A DNA stretch of 64,000 nucleotides from JAKEFM01 sp035695825. GTDB taxonomy: Bacteria; Planctomycetota; UBA1135; JAKEFM01. Positions 42,790 through 51,948 of the stretch are shown in pieces; the stretch's first letter is position 1, and each line of letters starts with the position of its first letter. The notes below the pieces were generated by a model. That model did no database searches. It was given only the letters and a program-made list of their open reading frames with translations, and was not told the DNA's origin. The position numbers were made by a program, and so were the translations under genes. The stretch is from NCBI GenBank assembly GCA_035695825.1, contig DASRRH010000001.1:62001-126000 (forward strand), in the 5' to 3' direction.

Positions 42790-44982
42790 CTAGCGCCCGA
42801 GGAGGTAGCCGAGCGCGCGCAGCCGCTCGACATCCTCCGGCGCCAGGTCCTCGGCCCGGACCTGGGGGGGTTCGAACCGCCAGACGCGGCACGCGGTGGC
42901 CTCCTCGGGGCCGAGCGCCGGGACGGGGTCGAGGAGGAAGTCGGCGGAGTCCGCCTCGGCGGGACCGATCTCGAAGGGGACCGATGGGGCCCGGCGGTCG
43001 CCGGGCCCGACCCGGAGTCCCGCGGCGGGAAGCGGCTGGCCATCGGCCTCGACGAGGACCCGGATGCGCGCTCGCGGATCGAGGCTTCGGAAGGAGAGCC
43101 CCGCGGTCGTCCCCTCGGCGCGGATCCGGAACAGGAAGGACTCCCCCTCGCGGCGGAACTCCGGGGCCGATTCCTCCCCGCCCGACTCGATCCGCGCCTC
43201 TCCCGTCCCGCCCGGCGCCTCGACCCTTCCGGAGAACAGCATCCCTTTCTTCTTCGCCCGGAAGGAGATGTGCCAGGTTCCCCGCCCGGTCGCGCCGCGG
43301 TAGGCGGAGAGGAGTCGCGCGAGGGCCCCGGCCCGTTCGGGCTCCACCGAGAGGAGATTCCGCTTTTCTCCGGGGTCCGAGGCGAGGTCGTAGAGCTCCG
43401 CCTCGGGGGGGCCTCCCTCACGCTCCACGCTCTCGAGGTACTTCCAGTTCTCGCGGCGGAGGGCGAAAGCGCGCCGCCGGGGGTGCTCCGTCTCGTGGAA
43501 GAACGCCCGCGAGGGGCCGGGCGCCTCGCGCCGTCGCGCGCGGCGGATCGCGCGGCCGAGGTCGATCCCGTCGAGGCCCTCGGGAACGCTCGCGCCGCCG
43601 ATCCGCGCAACCGTCGGGAAGAGGTCCTCAATCGTAACGGGCTCGAGGACGTCGAGCGGTTCGAGCTCGCCGCCGCTCCCCCCTCCGAGGAGGAGCGGGA
43701 TCCGGACCAGCTCCTCGTAGACCGTGTGGGCGTGACCCTCGCCGCCATGCTCCCAGAACTCCTCGCCGTGGTCGGAGAGGAACACGATCTTCGATCGTCC
43801 GCCGAGCCCGAGCCGCCGGAGCCGCTCGAGGAACCGGCCGAAGCAGGCGTCGAGGTAGGCGATCTCGCCGTCGTAGAGGGCGACCCGGATCTTCCGCTCG
43901 AGGTCCGCCGGCACGGCCGCCGGGATCCCCTGCGGGGCGACCTCGGCAACGAAGCGCTGCCCGAAGGGGGCGGGGGGGTCGTAGGGCTCGTGCGGGTCGA
44001 AGAGATGGAGGTAGCAGAAGAAGGGGGCCGCGGCGTTCGCCTCGATCCAGGCGAGGGCGAGGTCGAAGATTCCCTTCGCGCGGGCGTCGACGGGGAGGAA
44101 GGCGTCGAAGCCGCGGTCGAACCGGAACTCGGGAAGCGAGATCAGGCGATTGTTGACGAAGGCGCCGGTCCGCCACCCCGCCCCGCGGAGCGCCTCCGCG
44201 AGGACGGGGGTCGAGGGAGGGAGGGCCGAGAACGCGTGCGTCGCTCCGTGGCGCGCCGGGGAGAGCCCCGTGAACAGGCTCGCCACCGCGGGCTTCGTCC
44301 AGGAGGTGGGGGAGAGCGCGTTTCGGAACCGGACCGCGGCTTCGGCGAAACGGTCGAGGGTGGGGGTCGTCGCCCTCCTGTAACCCGTGAACGACAGCCG
44401 ATCGGCGCGCAGCGTGTCCACGAGGACGACGACCAGGCCTCGGGCCTCCCGCGGAAGGCGCGCGCGGCGGCCGGGCGAGCGCAGGACCGGGTCGGCGAGG
44501 AGGACCGCCTCGCGGTACGTCCTCGAGCTCGCCTGGGCGCGGGCGCCGAAGCGCAGGGTCTTCGTTCCCGGGGGGAGAGGGAACTGGAACTCGGACCACC
44601 CGCCGGCGAGGTCCGCGCGGCGGAAGGTCCGCTCGAGGAGGCTCGCCCCGTCCGCGCGCACGGCGAGCTCGAAGGCCTCCCGGCCGGCCCACCCTTCTTC
44701 GAGCGACCCGACCGCGAAGGAGAGCGCCGCCCCGGGGAGGACCTCGAGGCCGCGGACCTCGAGCGTCGAGTCAGGGATGAGCGGCAGGAGGATCCGCTCG
44801 TCCGCCCCGAGGCCGTGGGAGTAGACGCGGAAGCCTCCTTCCCCGTCGAAGGAGACGCGGTCGGCGAGGCCGAAGAGGTGGACCTCCTCGCCGAACGTTC
44901 CGACCTCCGCGCGCCGGACGAAGAGGAGGAAGGCGGACCCGGCGAGGAGGGCGAGGAGGACGAGGGCGAGGAGCGCGCGCAC
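42790..44982 (-). CDS. Membrane-anchored sulfatase-superfamily protein with Thr in the nucleophile position
   Basis: 730 residues. One N-terminal membrane helix, a beta-rich N-terminal domain, then an alkaline-phosphatase/sulfatase fold: VVVLVDTLRADRLSF (first metal Asp), SPTSWTKPAVASLFTG, HLFDPHEPYDPP, LDACFGRFLERL and FLSDHGEEFWEHGG. Aligned on the TG end of the sulfatase signature, the CxPSR site reads T-K-P-A-V: no Cys or Ser for formylglycine and no Arg, so classical sulfate-ester hydrolysis is unlikely. Thr is the nucleophile in phosphoethanolamine and phosphoglycerol transferases of this fold. The C-terminus has another beta-rich region and ends RALGYLLGR. Confidence 0.75.
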   Translation of the reverse strand: MRALLALVLLALLAGSAFLLFVRRAEVGTFGEEVHLFGLADRVSFDGEGGFRVYSHGLGADERILLPLIPDSTLEVRGLEVLPGAALSFAVGSLEEGWAGREAFELAVRADGASLLERTFRRADLAGGWSEFQFPLPPGTKTLRFGARAQASSRTYREAVLLADPVLRSPGRRARLPREARGLVVVLVDTLRADRLSFTGYRRATTPTLDRFAEAAVRFRNALSPTSWTKPAVASLFTGLSPARHGATHAFSALPPSTPVLAEALRGAGWRTGAFVNNRLISLPEFRFDRGFDAFLPVDARAKGIFDLALAWIEANAAAPFFCYLHLFDPHEPYDPPAPFGQRFVAEVAPQGIPAAVPADLERKIRVALYDGEIAYLDACFGRFLERLRRLGLGGRSKIVFLSDHGEEFWEHGGEGHAHTVYEELVRIPLLLGGGSGGELEPLDVLEPVTIEDLFPTVARIGGASVPEGLDGIDLGRAIRRARRREAPGPSRAFFHETEHPRRRAFALRRENWKYLESVEREGGPPEAELYDLASDPGEKRNLLSVEPERAGALARLLSAYRGATGRGTWHISFRAKKKGMLFSGRVEAPGGTGEARIESGGEESAPEFRREGESFLFRIRAEGTTAGLSFRSLDPRARIRVLVEADGQPLPAAGLRVGPGDRRAPSVPFEIGPAEADSADFLLDPVPALGPEEATACRVWRFEPPQVRAEDLAPEDVERLRALGYLLGR

Positions 44983-45000
44983 GGGAGGGATTGTGTCCGG

Positions 45001-45627
45001 TCAGGCCCCGAGCGCCGCGCGGATCGCCCGCGCCGCCGCCTCCGGGTCTTCAGCCCCGAGGATCGAGGAGGACACGGCCGCCCGCCCCGCGAAGGCGAGC
45101 GCGCCCGCGTTGGAGGGGTCGATCCCGCCGATCGGGAAGATCGGGATCGGGACGGCGGCGAGGACCGGGCCGAGCGCGCCCGGGCCGAGCCCCTTCGCGA
45201 CCCCCTTCGTCGCCGTCGGGAAGATCGGGCCGAAGCCGAGGTAGTCGGCTCCTCCCTCCGCCGCCGCCTTCGCCTGGGCGAGGTCGTGGGTCGAGACGCC
45301 GATCAGGAGGTCCGCTCCCGCCGCCGCACGCACGACCTCGCAGGGGAGGTCCTCCTGCCCGAGGTGGACGCCGTCGGCGCCGGCGAGCCTCGCCACGTCG
45401 AAGCGGTCGTTCACGAAGAAGAGGACGGGTCGATCGGCGAGGCGCTCGCGGACGCGGCGCGACCACTCGAGGAGCTCGCGGGACGTCGCCTCCTTCTCCC
45501 GGACCTGAACCGCGTCGACCCCCCCGCGGAGGGCCGCGTCGAGCGTCGCGAGCGGGTCGCCGCGGCAGAGCGACCGCGTGAAGAGGAGGAGGAGGCGGGA
45601 GCGGGCGAGGCGTTCGCGGGGGGACAA
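45001..45627 (-). CDS. thiE: Thiamine-phosphate synthase
   Basis: 208 residues in the TIM-barrel ThiE family: VDAVQVREKEATSRELLEWS, LFFVNDRFDVARLAGADGVHLGQEDLP, IGVSTHDLAQA, YLGFGPIFPTATKG (loop that binds pyrophosphate), PIFPIGGIDPSNAGAL and AAVSSSIL. It condenses HMP-PP with the thiazole phosphate to thiamine phosphate. A TTG start at 45627 is assumed because no ATG is close; a longer version starting at ATG 45816 would add 63 unusual Arg/Pro-rich residues. The 5' end is therefore uncertain. Confidence 0.88.
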   Translation of the reverse strand: MSPRERLARSRLLLLFTRSLCRGDPLATLDAALRGGVDAVQVREKEATSRELLEWSRRVRERLADRPVLFFVNDRFDVARLAGADGVHLGQEDLPCEVVRAAAGADLLIGVSTHDLAQAKAAAEGGADYLGFGPIFPTATKGVAKGLGPGALGPVLAAVPIPIFPIGGIDPSNAGALAFAGRAAVSSSILGAEDPEAAARAIRAALGA

Positions 45628-46024
45628 GAGGACCGGCGGGCTCGAGCCGATTCTAGGAGGGCGCGGGATGCCACGGTCGGGGGTCCGCCGAGCGGGGCGG
45701 CGGAACCCGAGACCGGAAGGCGAGCCCGTCGCCGGGGCGAACGCGCTCGGGCGCGACCTGCCGCCTCGGATTGCTCGGGCGATCCAGAGACGGGGCCGCG
45801 GCGACTTCGGCGGCACGGTCTCGAGCCGGGCGAGATCTCATCGATGCGGGAATGGGGAGGGCGCTCCCGCCCGAAAAGTGCTGTCAAGTCCCCCGCGCAA
45901 AGGGATGGGCTCTAGGAACTTCGAAACGCGTTTCCCCGTATTTCGGAATCCGATGAACTATAGATGTCGCACGAATTCGGCGCCCTGCCCCGGAGGCGCC
46001 AGTCATGGAAGGAAGGAGACGCCG
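45628..46024. other. Intergenic region before the HNH gene, with two palindromes
   Basis: About 400 bases with no supportable ORF. The last 120 bases are AT-richer than the surroundings and contain a perfect 12-base palindrome GAAACGCGTTTC (45923-45934) and TCGG-AAT-CCGA (45943-45953), followed by a possible -10 element TATAGA (45959-45964). This looks like a promoter with operator-like repeats for the HNH gene; the -35 element is not clear. The ribosome site GGAAGGAGA precedes the ATG at 46025. Confidence 0.4.
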
Positions 46025-47167
46025 ATGCTGATCCCCCTCGAACCCCATCTCTCCCCCGAGCAGGTCGACGCCCGGCTCCGCCAGGCCCACCGGGCTCGGC
46101 GGACCGCCGAGCGGGCCCTCGCCTTCTATCTAAAGGAGGTGAGCGACCGCCGCCTCTTCGAGGCCTTCGGCTACGCCTCGATCCTCCACTACGCTCGCGA
46201 TGCGGCCGAGCTCACGAACCGGCAGACCCCGGAGCTGCTCCGGGTCGCCGAGGCCTTGGAGACCCTCCCCCTCCTCGCTCGGGCGTACGGCTCGGCTTCG
46301 CTGCCGTGGTCCTCGGTGCGGGAGATCTGCCGGGTCGCGACCTCCGACACCGAGGCGAAGTGGATCGAGGAGGCCTCCCGCCTCTCCTGCCGGGCGGTCG
46401 AGCAGTTGGTGGCGCGGGCCTGCTTCGGGGACTCTCCGGAGAGGGCGCGGGGTCGGAGGGCGGACGAGGGGGTCGGGGTCGAGTCGGTGCCGCTCGTCCT
46501 TCACGTGCGCCCGGAGATCAAGGCCGCCTTCGAGGAGGCGCTTCGAGCGGCGCTGCGCGTGACGGGAGGGGAGTCGCTCGAGGAGGGCCTGGTCTACATG
46601 GCGGAGCAAACGCTCGAGGGGGCCGAGGCGGGTGAAGAGGAGGGGGAGGTCGCAGGCGGGGACCGGACGGGGGAGCCCCGCTTCCAGGTGGTCCTCTACC
46701 GGTGCGAGGCGTGCGGAGGGGCGACGGTGGGGAAGGAGGGGCCCTCGGTGTCGGCGGCGCTCGAGGCGCGGGCCTCGTGCGATGCGGAGACGGTGGACCT
46801 GTCCTCGGAGGGGAGGGGGGGAAGGAGCGTTTCGCCGAAGGCGAGGCGGGCCGTGCTGCTCCGGGACGGTCACCGCTGCGTGGTGCCCGGCTGCACGAAC
46901 CGGCTCTGGCTCGAGGTTCACCATCTCGTCCCGCGGGCGGGGGGAGGGTCGAACGAGGCGGGGAACTTGGCGACGCTCTGCAGCCGCCACCACGGGCTGG
47001 TCCACGAGGGGAGCCTGCGGAGCGTGCGCGGGGAGGAGGGGAGGTTGCGGTGGTTCGGGCGGACGGGGCGCGAGATCGGGCGGGCGACCCACGTGAGTCG
47101 GGCCGATGCACGGGACGAGAACCGGCCCGCGCCGGGGCGAGAGGCGGCCGCCAGCCCCGCCGCGTGA
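46025..47167 (+). CDS. DUF222-like/HNH endonuclease domain protein
   Basis: 380 residues. The N-terminal two-thirds are helical (RTAERALAFYLKEVSDRRLF; YARDAAELTNRQTPELLRVA; SVREICRVATSDTEAKWIEE), similar to DUF222-type proteins, and the C-terminus is an HNH nuclease: RDGHRCVVPGCTNRLWLEVHHL, GGGSNEAGNLATLCSRHHGLVHEG with the His-His, Asn and His-His and a Cys pair for zinc. Such proteins are often present in many copies in genomes of this type. Whether it cleaves DNA is unproven. It stands alone behind the palindromic upstream region. Confidence 0.85.
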   Translation: MLIPLEPHLSPEQVDARLRQAHRARRTAERALAFYLKEVSDRRLFEAFGYASILHYARDAAELTNRQTPELLRVAEALETLPLLARAYGSASLPWSSVREICRVATSDTEAKWIEEASRLSCRAVEQLVARACFGDSPERARGRRADEGVGVESVPLVLHVRPEIKAAFEEALRAALRVTGGESLEEGLVYMAEQTLEGAEAGEEEGEVAGGDRTGEPRFQVVLYRCEACGGATVGKEGPSVSAALEARASCDAETVDLSSEGRGGRSVSPKARRAVLLRDGHRCVVPGCTNRLWLEVHHLVPRAGGGSNEAGNLATLCSRHHGLVHEGSLRSVRGEEGRLRWFGRTGREIGRATHVSRADARDENRPAPGREAAASPAA

Positions 47168-47251
47168 GAGCGGCCTCGACGGGATCGAGATTGGGGGTCA
47201 GGAAGCGCGCGGAGGAAGCCGTCGGCCTTGGAGAGGAGAACCCGAGAGAGG

Positions 47252-48997
47252 GTGATTCCGGCGGTCGGCGATCGTCCGGTTATCCTCGCTTTCTGCTTGG
47301 ATCCCCGCGCCCCGCGACTCCTGGCATACCTTGCCCTCGCCCTGCTCCAGGGCCAGGGGTCCGCGCCGCCGGGGCCCTCGACCTTCCGCGACGTCGCGCG
47401 CGACGTCGGACTCCTCGTCCCGAACGTCTGCGGCTCGACGAAGAAGGACTACATCATCGAGGTGAACGGCTCGGGCGCCGGGTGGCTCGACTACGACGGG
47501 GACGGCGACCTCGACCTCTGGGTCGCGAACGGCTCGACGCTCGAGGCGTTGCGCGGGGGGAGCCCGGGCGCCGGCAACACCCTCTACCGGAACGACCGGG
47601 GTCGGTTCACCGACGTGACGGTCGAGGCCGGCGCTGCCTCCTCCGACTTCGGCTGCGGCGTCGCGGCGGCGGACTTCGACGGGGACGGAGACCCCGACGT
47701 CTTCGTGGCAGAGCTCGGCCCCGACCGCCTCTTCAGAAACGACGGCTGCGGCCGGTTCGCCGAGTGCGGGCACGCCGCCGGCGTCGACGACCCGCGCTGG
47801 GGGACCTCCGCCGTCTTCTTCGACGCGGACCTCGACGGCGACCTCGATCTCTACGTCGCGAACTACCTCGACTTCGACCTCGCCCACCCGAAGGGCCCGG
47901 GAGGGACCTGCCAGTGGAAGGGCCACCCGGTCATGTGCGGCCCGCAGGGGCTCCCCCCGTGCGCCGGCGCCTTCTTCCGCAACGAGGGGGACGGCCGGTT
48001 CGTCGAGGCCTCGGCGCAGGCGGGCCTGCGCGCCCCCGCCTCCGGCTACGGCCTCGGCGTCGTCGCGTTCGACGCCGAGGGGGACGGCGACCCCGACCTC
48101 TACGTCGCGAACGACTCGACCCCGAACTTCCTCTTCTTGAACCGCGGCGACGGGCGATTCGCCGAGGGGGGCTTCCTTGCCGGCGTCGCCCTCTCGAGCC
48201 AGGGGCGCGAGCAGGCCGGCATGGGGATCGGCGTCGGCGACGCGGACGGCAACGGACTCGAGGACCTCCTCGTCACGAACTTCTCCGGGGAGCCGAACGC
48301 CTTCTACCGCAACCTCGGCGGCGGGCTCTTCTCCGACGACGCGTTCCCTTCCGGCCTCGGGGGCCCGAGCGTGCCCTTGCTCGGCTGGGGGACGGCGCTC
48401 CTCGATCTCGACCTCGACGGGGACCTCGACGCGATCACCGCCAACGGCCACGTCTATCCGCAGGCCGAGCTCCCGGGGAGCGACTCGACCTACGCGCAGC
48501 CGTTGCAGGTCTTCGAGAACGACGGGCGCGGCAGGTTCCGCGAGGTGGGCGCTGCCTGCGGCCCCGACGTCGTGGCGCCCGCTCTCCGCCGCGCGGTCGC
48601 GTTCGGCGACTACGACGAGGACGGCGACCTCGACCTGTTCGTCTCCGTGCTCGGCGGGGCGCCGCAGCTCCTCCAGTCGGATCCGAGGGGGGGCGCGTTC
48701 CTCGTCGTCCGCCTGCGCGGCCGCCGGAGCAACCGCGACGGAACCGGCGCGAAGGTGACGGTCGAGGCGGCCGGGCGCAAGCAGGTCCGGTTCGCGCGGG
48801 GGGGGTACTCCTTCCAGTCCTCGAACGACCCGCGCGTGCACTTCGGGCTCGGAGGGGCCTCGCGCGTCGACTCGGTCGAGATCCTTTGGCCCTCGGGGAC
48901 GGTCGGTCGGATCGAGGGGGTCGCGCCGGGGAGCCGGCTCCTCGGCGTCGAGGGGGAGGGGCTCCGCGTCGAGGCGAGGGGAGGGAAGGGGGAATGA
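47252..48997 (+). CDS. CRTAC1-like secreted FG-GAP/UnbV (ASPIC) protein
   Basis: About 581 residues. A signal-like hydrophobic segment (LLAYLALALLQGQG) is followed by FG-GAP repeats of D-x-D-G-D type (WLDYDGDGDLDLWVANG, ADFDGDGDPDVFVAELG, FDADLDGDLDLYVANYL, FDAEGDGDPDLYVANDS, VGDADGNGLEDLLVTNF, DLDLDGDLDAITANG, GDYDEDGDLDLFVSVLG) and a C-terminal UnbV/ASPIC domain (GTGAKVTVEAAGRKQVR, VHFGLGGASRVDSVEILWPSG). GTG 47252 and TTG 47228 are both possible starts. It is coupled to the TPR gene behind it (ATGA). The repeats bind calcium in relatives; function unknown. Confidence 0.85.
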   Translation: MIPAVGDRPVILAFCLDPRAPRLLAYLALALLQGQGSAPPGPSTFRDVARDVGLLVPNVCGSTKKDYIIEVNGSGAGWLDYDGDGDLDLWVANGSTLEALRGGSPGAGNTLYRNDRGRFTDVTVEAGAASSDFGCGVAAADFDGDGDPDVFVAELGPDRLFRNDGCGRFAECGHAAGVDDPRWGTSAVFFDADLDGDLDLYVANYLDFDLAHPKGPGGTCQWKGHPVMCGPQGLPPCAGAFFRNEGDGRFVEASAQAGLRAPASGYGLGVVAFDAEGDGDPDLYVANDSTPNFLFLNRGDGRFAEGGFLAGVALSSQGREQAGMGIGVGDADGNGLEDLLVTNFSGEPNAFYRNLGGGLFSDDAFPSGLGGPSVPLLGWGTALLDLDLDGDLDAITANGHVYPQAELPGSDSTYAQPLQVFENDGRGRFREVGAACGPDVVAPALRRAVAFGDYDEDGDLDLFVSVLGGAPQLLQSDPRGGAFLVVRLRGRRSNRDGTGAKVTVEAAGRKQVRFARGGYSFQSSNDPRVHFGLGGASRVDSVEILWPSGTVGRIEGVAPGSRLLGVEGEGLRVEARGGKGE

Positions 48998-50079
48998 AGC
49001 TCCTCCTCCTCGCCCTCGGCGCTCTCGGCTTCCCCCAGGAGTCCGCCCCATCGCGTCCCGCATCCGGGCCCGAGTCCCGCCCCGCCCCTCCGCTCGAGAC
49101 GCTGCTCCGCCGCGCGCTGGAGACCTACGCCGCGGAGGACTTCCCGGCTGCCGAATCGGCCCTCAAGGAGGCCCTCCCCCTCGCGCCGGAAAACCCCGAG
49201 ATCCACCGCAGGCTCGCCACGCTCTACCTCCGCGTCCGGCGCTTCGGCGACTCCGCGCGCTGCTTCGAGCGCTACCTCGCGCTCGAGCCCTCCGCGGTCG
49301 GGGGCTGCCCCTGGATCGGGAACGCCTACCACGAGATCGGGGACTTCGAGAAGGCCGAGGCCTGGTACCGGCGCGTGCTCGGGGCCGCCCCCGGCAACCT
49401 CGAGGCGAAGCGCGGGCTCGCCCTCACCCTGCACAAGAAGGGGGACGACGCGAGGGCGGAGCCCCTCTTCCGCGAGGTCGCCGCGTCGGCGAAGTTCGGG
49501 AGCGTCGCCCTCGCCGCCGCGCGCCGCTACCTCGGGGAGATCCTCCTTGCGCGCGGGGACGGCCGGGGGGCGATCCTCGAGTTGCAGCAGGCGAAGGCCG
49601 AGGACCCCTTCTCGGCTGAGGTCGCCTACGCGCTCGCCCGCGCGTTCGCGGCGGCGGGGGAGTCGGCTCGGGCGGAGGAGGAGCGCGCCCGGCATCGGCT
49701 CCTGAACGAGCACAGCCAGGAGATCGAGGCCCTCCGCGCGCACCTGCGCGCGAGGCCGGGCGACCTGGAGGCGATGGCGAAGATCGCGGGCCACCTCTCG
49801 GCGATCGGCGACCACGCGGGCGCGGAGCGAACCCTGCGAAGGGCGGTCGCGCTCTCGCCGAACGATCCCTCCCCTCGCCTCGGCCTCGTCGACTTCCTCG
49901 AGGCGCGCGCTCGGCCCGAGGAGGCGCGGCGCGCGCTCGAGGAGGCGGCGCTCCTTTTCCCCGAGGCGCCCTCCGTCTTCGAGAGGGCCTTCCGGTTCCA
50001 CCGCGCGCGGGGGGACTTCCAGGCGATGTACGAGGCGGCGGAGGCCTTCCACCGTCTCACGGGGAAGGCGCCGCGGTGA
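48994..50079 (+). CDS. Exported TPR-repeat protein
   Basis: 361 residues. Signal peptide-like start (MKLLLLALGALGFPQES), then about eight TPR motifs (ALETYAAEDFPAAESALKEA; AYHEIGDFEKAEAWYRRVLG; LALTLHKKGDDARAEPLFRE; GHLSAIGDHAGAERTLRRAV). The ATG overlaps the CRTAC1-like stop (ATGA). CRTAC1-like plus TPR gene pairs recur in planctomycetes and acidobacteria, suggesting a surface complex, but the role is unknown. Confidence 0.8.
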   Translation: MKLLLLALGALGFPQESAPSRPASGPESRPAPPLETLLRRALETYAAEDFPAAESALKEALPLAPENPEIHRRLATLYLRVRRFGDSARCFERYLALEPSAVGGCPWIGNAYHEIGDFEKAEAWYRRVLGAAPGNLEAKRGLALTLHKKGDDARAEPLFREVAASAKFGSVALAAARRYLGEILLARGDGRGAILELQQAKAEDPFSAEVAYALARAFAAAGESARAEEERARHRLLNEHSQEIEALRAHLRARPGDLEAMAKIAGHLSAIGDHAGAERTLRRAVALSPNDPSPRLGLVDFLEARARPEEARRALEEAALLFPEAPSVFERAFRFHRARGDFQAMYEAAEAFHRLTGKAPR

Positions 50080-50085
50080 CTCCGC

Positions 50086-50304
50086 TCAGTCCTCCTCCCC
50101 GAACTCGAACTCGACGTAGCGGGTCTCCCCCGTCTCCTTCGGGCTTCCGCGCGCGACCCCTTTCTGGAACGTGAGGCTCTGGTCGTTCGAGACGAAGTAG
50201 GCGCACTTCGGGGCCGAGCAGACCCACGCCGTCGTCTCTCCGGACTCGCCGAAGAAGGGGAGGAGCTTGCCGGAGTTGCAGAGCGGGCAGGGGGGGCATT
50301 CCAT
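50086..50304 (-). CDS. Small zinc-ribbon protein
   Basis: 72 residues from ATG 50304, with GAGGA five bases upstream. Four cysteines (CPLC near residue 6, CSAPKC near residue 30) are spaced like a zinc ribbon, followed by an acidic tail (FEFGEED). Six bases separate its stop from the convergent TPR gene. Family unknown; possibly a ribosome- or transcription-associated small protein. Confidence 0.6.
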   Translation of the reverse strand: MECPPCPLCNSGKLLPFFGESGETTAWVCSAPKCAYFVSNDQSLTFQKGVARGSPKETGETRYVEFEFGEED

Positions 50305-50506
50305 CGAAATCCTCGAGAGGAGCCGGAGCGCGGGCGAGGGGCCCGACCCGGGGAACCCGGGGACGAAGGGGGGGAGGCCGAGGGCCACGCGGGGATGTTA
50401 CCGGAGTCCCGCGCGGCTGCCCCTACTGGGGCGCAGGCCCTATCCTCCGGGGTTCCCAGACAAACGAGTGGGCCACCTGGGCTTCGAGGAGCGACCGGGA
50501 CTCGGA

Positions 50507-51844
50507 TTGAGCAAGAGAGCGAGGCGGCGGGCTCGGGCCCTCTCGGCGCATTGCGCCCTCCTCGGGGCCCTCCTTCTCGCGGTCGCGTGCGCCGGTCCGG
50601 GGGAGAAGGGGGCGGACGAGGAGGGAATCAGGCGCCAGATCGATTCCCTCATCGAGAAGACGAACCACCTCGACTCGTTCCTGGCCGTCTACGACGTTCA
50701 CGGGCCGGGAGAGGCGGCAGGCACCCTCCGGCTCGCCTACCAGGCACCGGGGTCCGGCAGTTTCACGTTAGAGGGTCCCTCCGGATCCGCCGGCACTTGG
50801 GTCCGGGACGGGCGTGTGACGCAGAGGGGGGTCGAGAGAGGGCGGGAAACGTGGCTCGCCACATTTGACGCGCGGCGGCTGTGGCGGGAGGTCGAGGAGG
50901 GATTCTGGATCGCCCTCGACGCGGAGTGTCCGGAGTGGAGGGAATCCATGGCGCCAGCCGTACGGAAGGAAGGAGAGGGCGTGCATGTCGCCCAGGTCGT
51001 CTCGGGGAGTGGGTCGGACAAGGCGACGCTGCGACTCTGGATGCTGTTGGAAGCAAGGTGTCCGTCGCGATTGGGTTGGCTCGAGGAGTTCCGGAGCTCC
51101 CCGCGGAGGGTCGCGCGGACCGGGGAGGACCTCGTGCTCCCTCTCGAGGGGGGCGCGAGGCTGCTCGTCTGCGGAGTCTCGGGCTTCCTCCGCGACGTGC
51201 GACTTGGAGAGGGACTCGAGACCCCATCTCTCACCCTCCGAGCTCTCGAGGAGAATCCCTCGATCGACGAGGCGGTTCTCACGCCTCCGCCGGCCGTCGA
51301 GGAATCCGAGGCCTCCCGCGCGCTCGCCTCGACCAACCGAGCGTGGATGCTCCGAGCGTGGAGGAATGACTGGCTCCGGTGGCTGGAGGGCCGGATCGAC
51401 TCGGGAGTCTGCGAATGGAACGAGGCGACGCGGGGGAGGGCTCTCCGCGTCCTCCAGCGGGTCTACGCAGGGCTCGTCGCGGAGCACGCGGAATGGTACT
51501 TCCTTCCGAAGGTCCAGTCGCAGGTCGGCGAGTACGCCGAGAGGCTTGCCACGTGGAGGATGGAACTCGTCGATCGCGGGAGTACGGAGGAGCAGGCTTC
51601 TGCTGCGGTTCGAAGCGAGATCGAGAAGTGGAAGGGGCCGTACTTGGAGAAGTGCGCCCGCGGGGCGCGCGAGCGGGTGCGGGAACTCCTGGGCGAGACA
51701 CCCGAGCCTCGCCGCGTCCTGAGCGAGGGTGGCTTCTCCGCCCTCGATCGGGCGGCCCTCGAGAAGGCCATCGACGAGGCGCTCCTCCCTCGGGTGGACG
51801 CACGGATCGAGGAGCGGATCGGGAAGGCGTTGGCGAGAGTCTAG
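50507..51844 (+). CDS. Predicted lipoprotein, 445 residues
   Basis: Start TTG 50507. The N-terminus (RRRARALSAHCALLGALLLA, then a VAC lipobox) suggests a lipoprotein with Cys near residue 31. Beta-strand-rich central part (LRLAYQAPGSGSFTLEGPSG; LEARCPSRLGWLEEFRSS) and a helical C-terminal half (NRAWMLRAWRNDWLRWLEGR; ARIEERIGKALARV). No family recognised; the pattern could fit a planctomycete surface-anchored protein. It stands alone between the zinc-ribbon and the acyl-CoA synthetase genes. Confidence 0.65.
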   Translation: MSKRARRRARALSAHCALLGALLLAVACAGPGEKGADEEGIRRQIDSLIEKTNHLDSFLAVYDVHGPGEAAGTLRLAYQAPGSGSFTLEGPSGSAGTWVRDGRVTQRGVERGRETWLATFDARRLWREVEEGFWIALDAECPEWRESMAPAVRKEGEGVHVAQVVSGSGSDKATLRLWMLLEARCPSRLGWLEEFRSSPRRVARTGEDLVLPLEGGARLLVCGVSGFLRDVRLGEGLETPSLTLRALEENPSIDEAVLTPPPAVEESEASRALASTNRAWMLRAWRNDWLRWLEGRIDSGVCEWNEATRGRALRVLQRVYAGLVAEHAEWYFLPKVQSQVGEYAERLATWRMELVDRGSTEEQASAAVRSEIEKWKGPYLEKCARGARERVRELLGETPEPRRVLSEGGFSALDRAALEKAIDEALLPRVDARIEERIGKALARV

Positions 51845-51948
51845 GAGCGGGCTGTCGAGGGGAGCGAGTCGCACGCAGGAGGAGTTCCGCGGTCGGCGTT
51901 GCCGTCGAACGGGCGGTCTCCGTAGATTCAGGCCCCCCGAGAGCCCAC

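Noticed and set aside
45578..46024. Extended N-terminus of the HNH frame
   Set aside because: Arg-rich, no domain, and overlaps thiE; the ATG at 46025 has a strong ribosome site and opens the HNH protein.
45884..46090. Minus-strand 68-residue ORF in the intergenic region before the HNH gene
   Set aside because: No ribosome site or recognisable motif and it overlaps the HNH start; the palindromes and promoter-like sequence are more likely.
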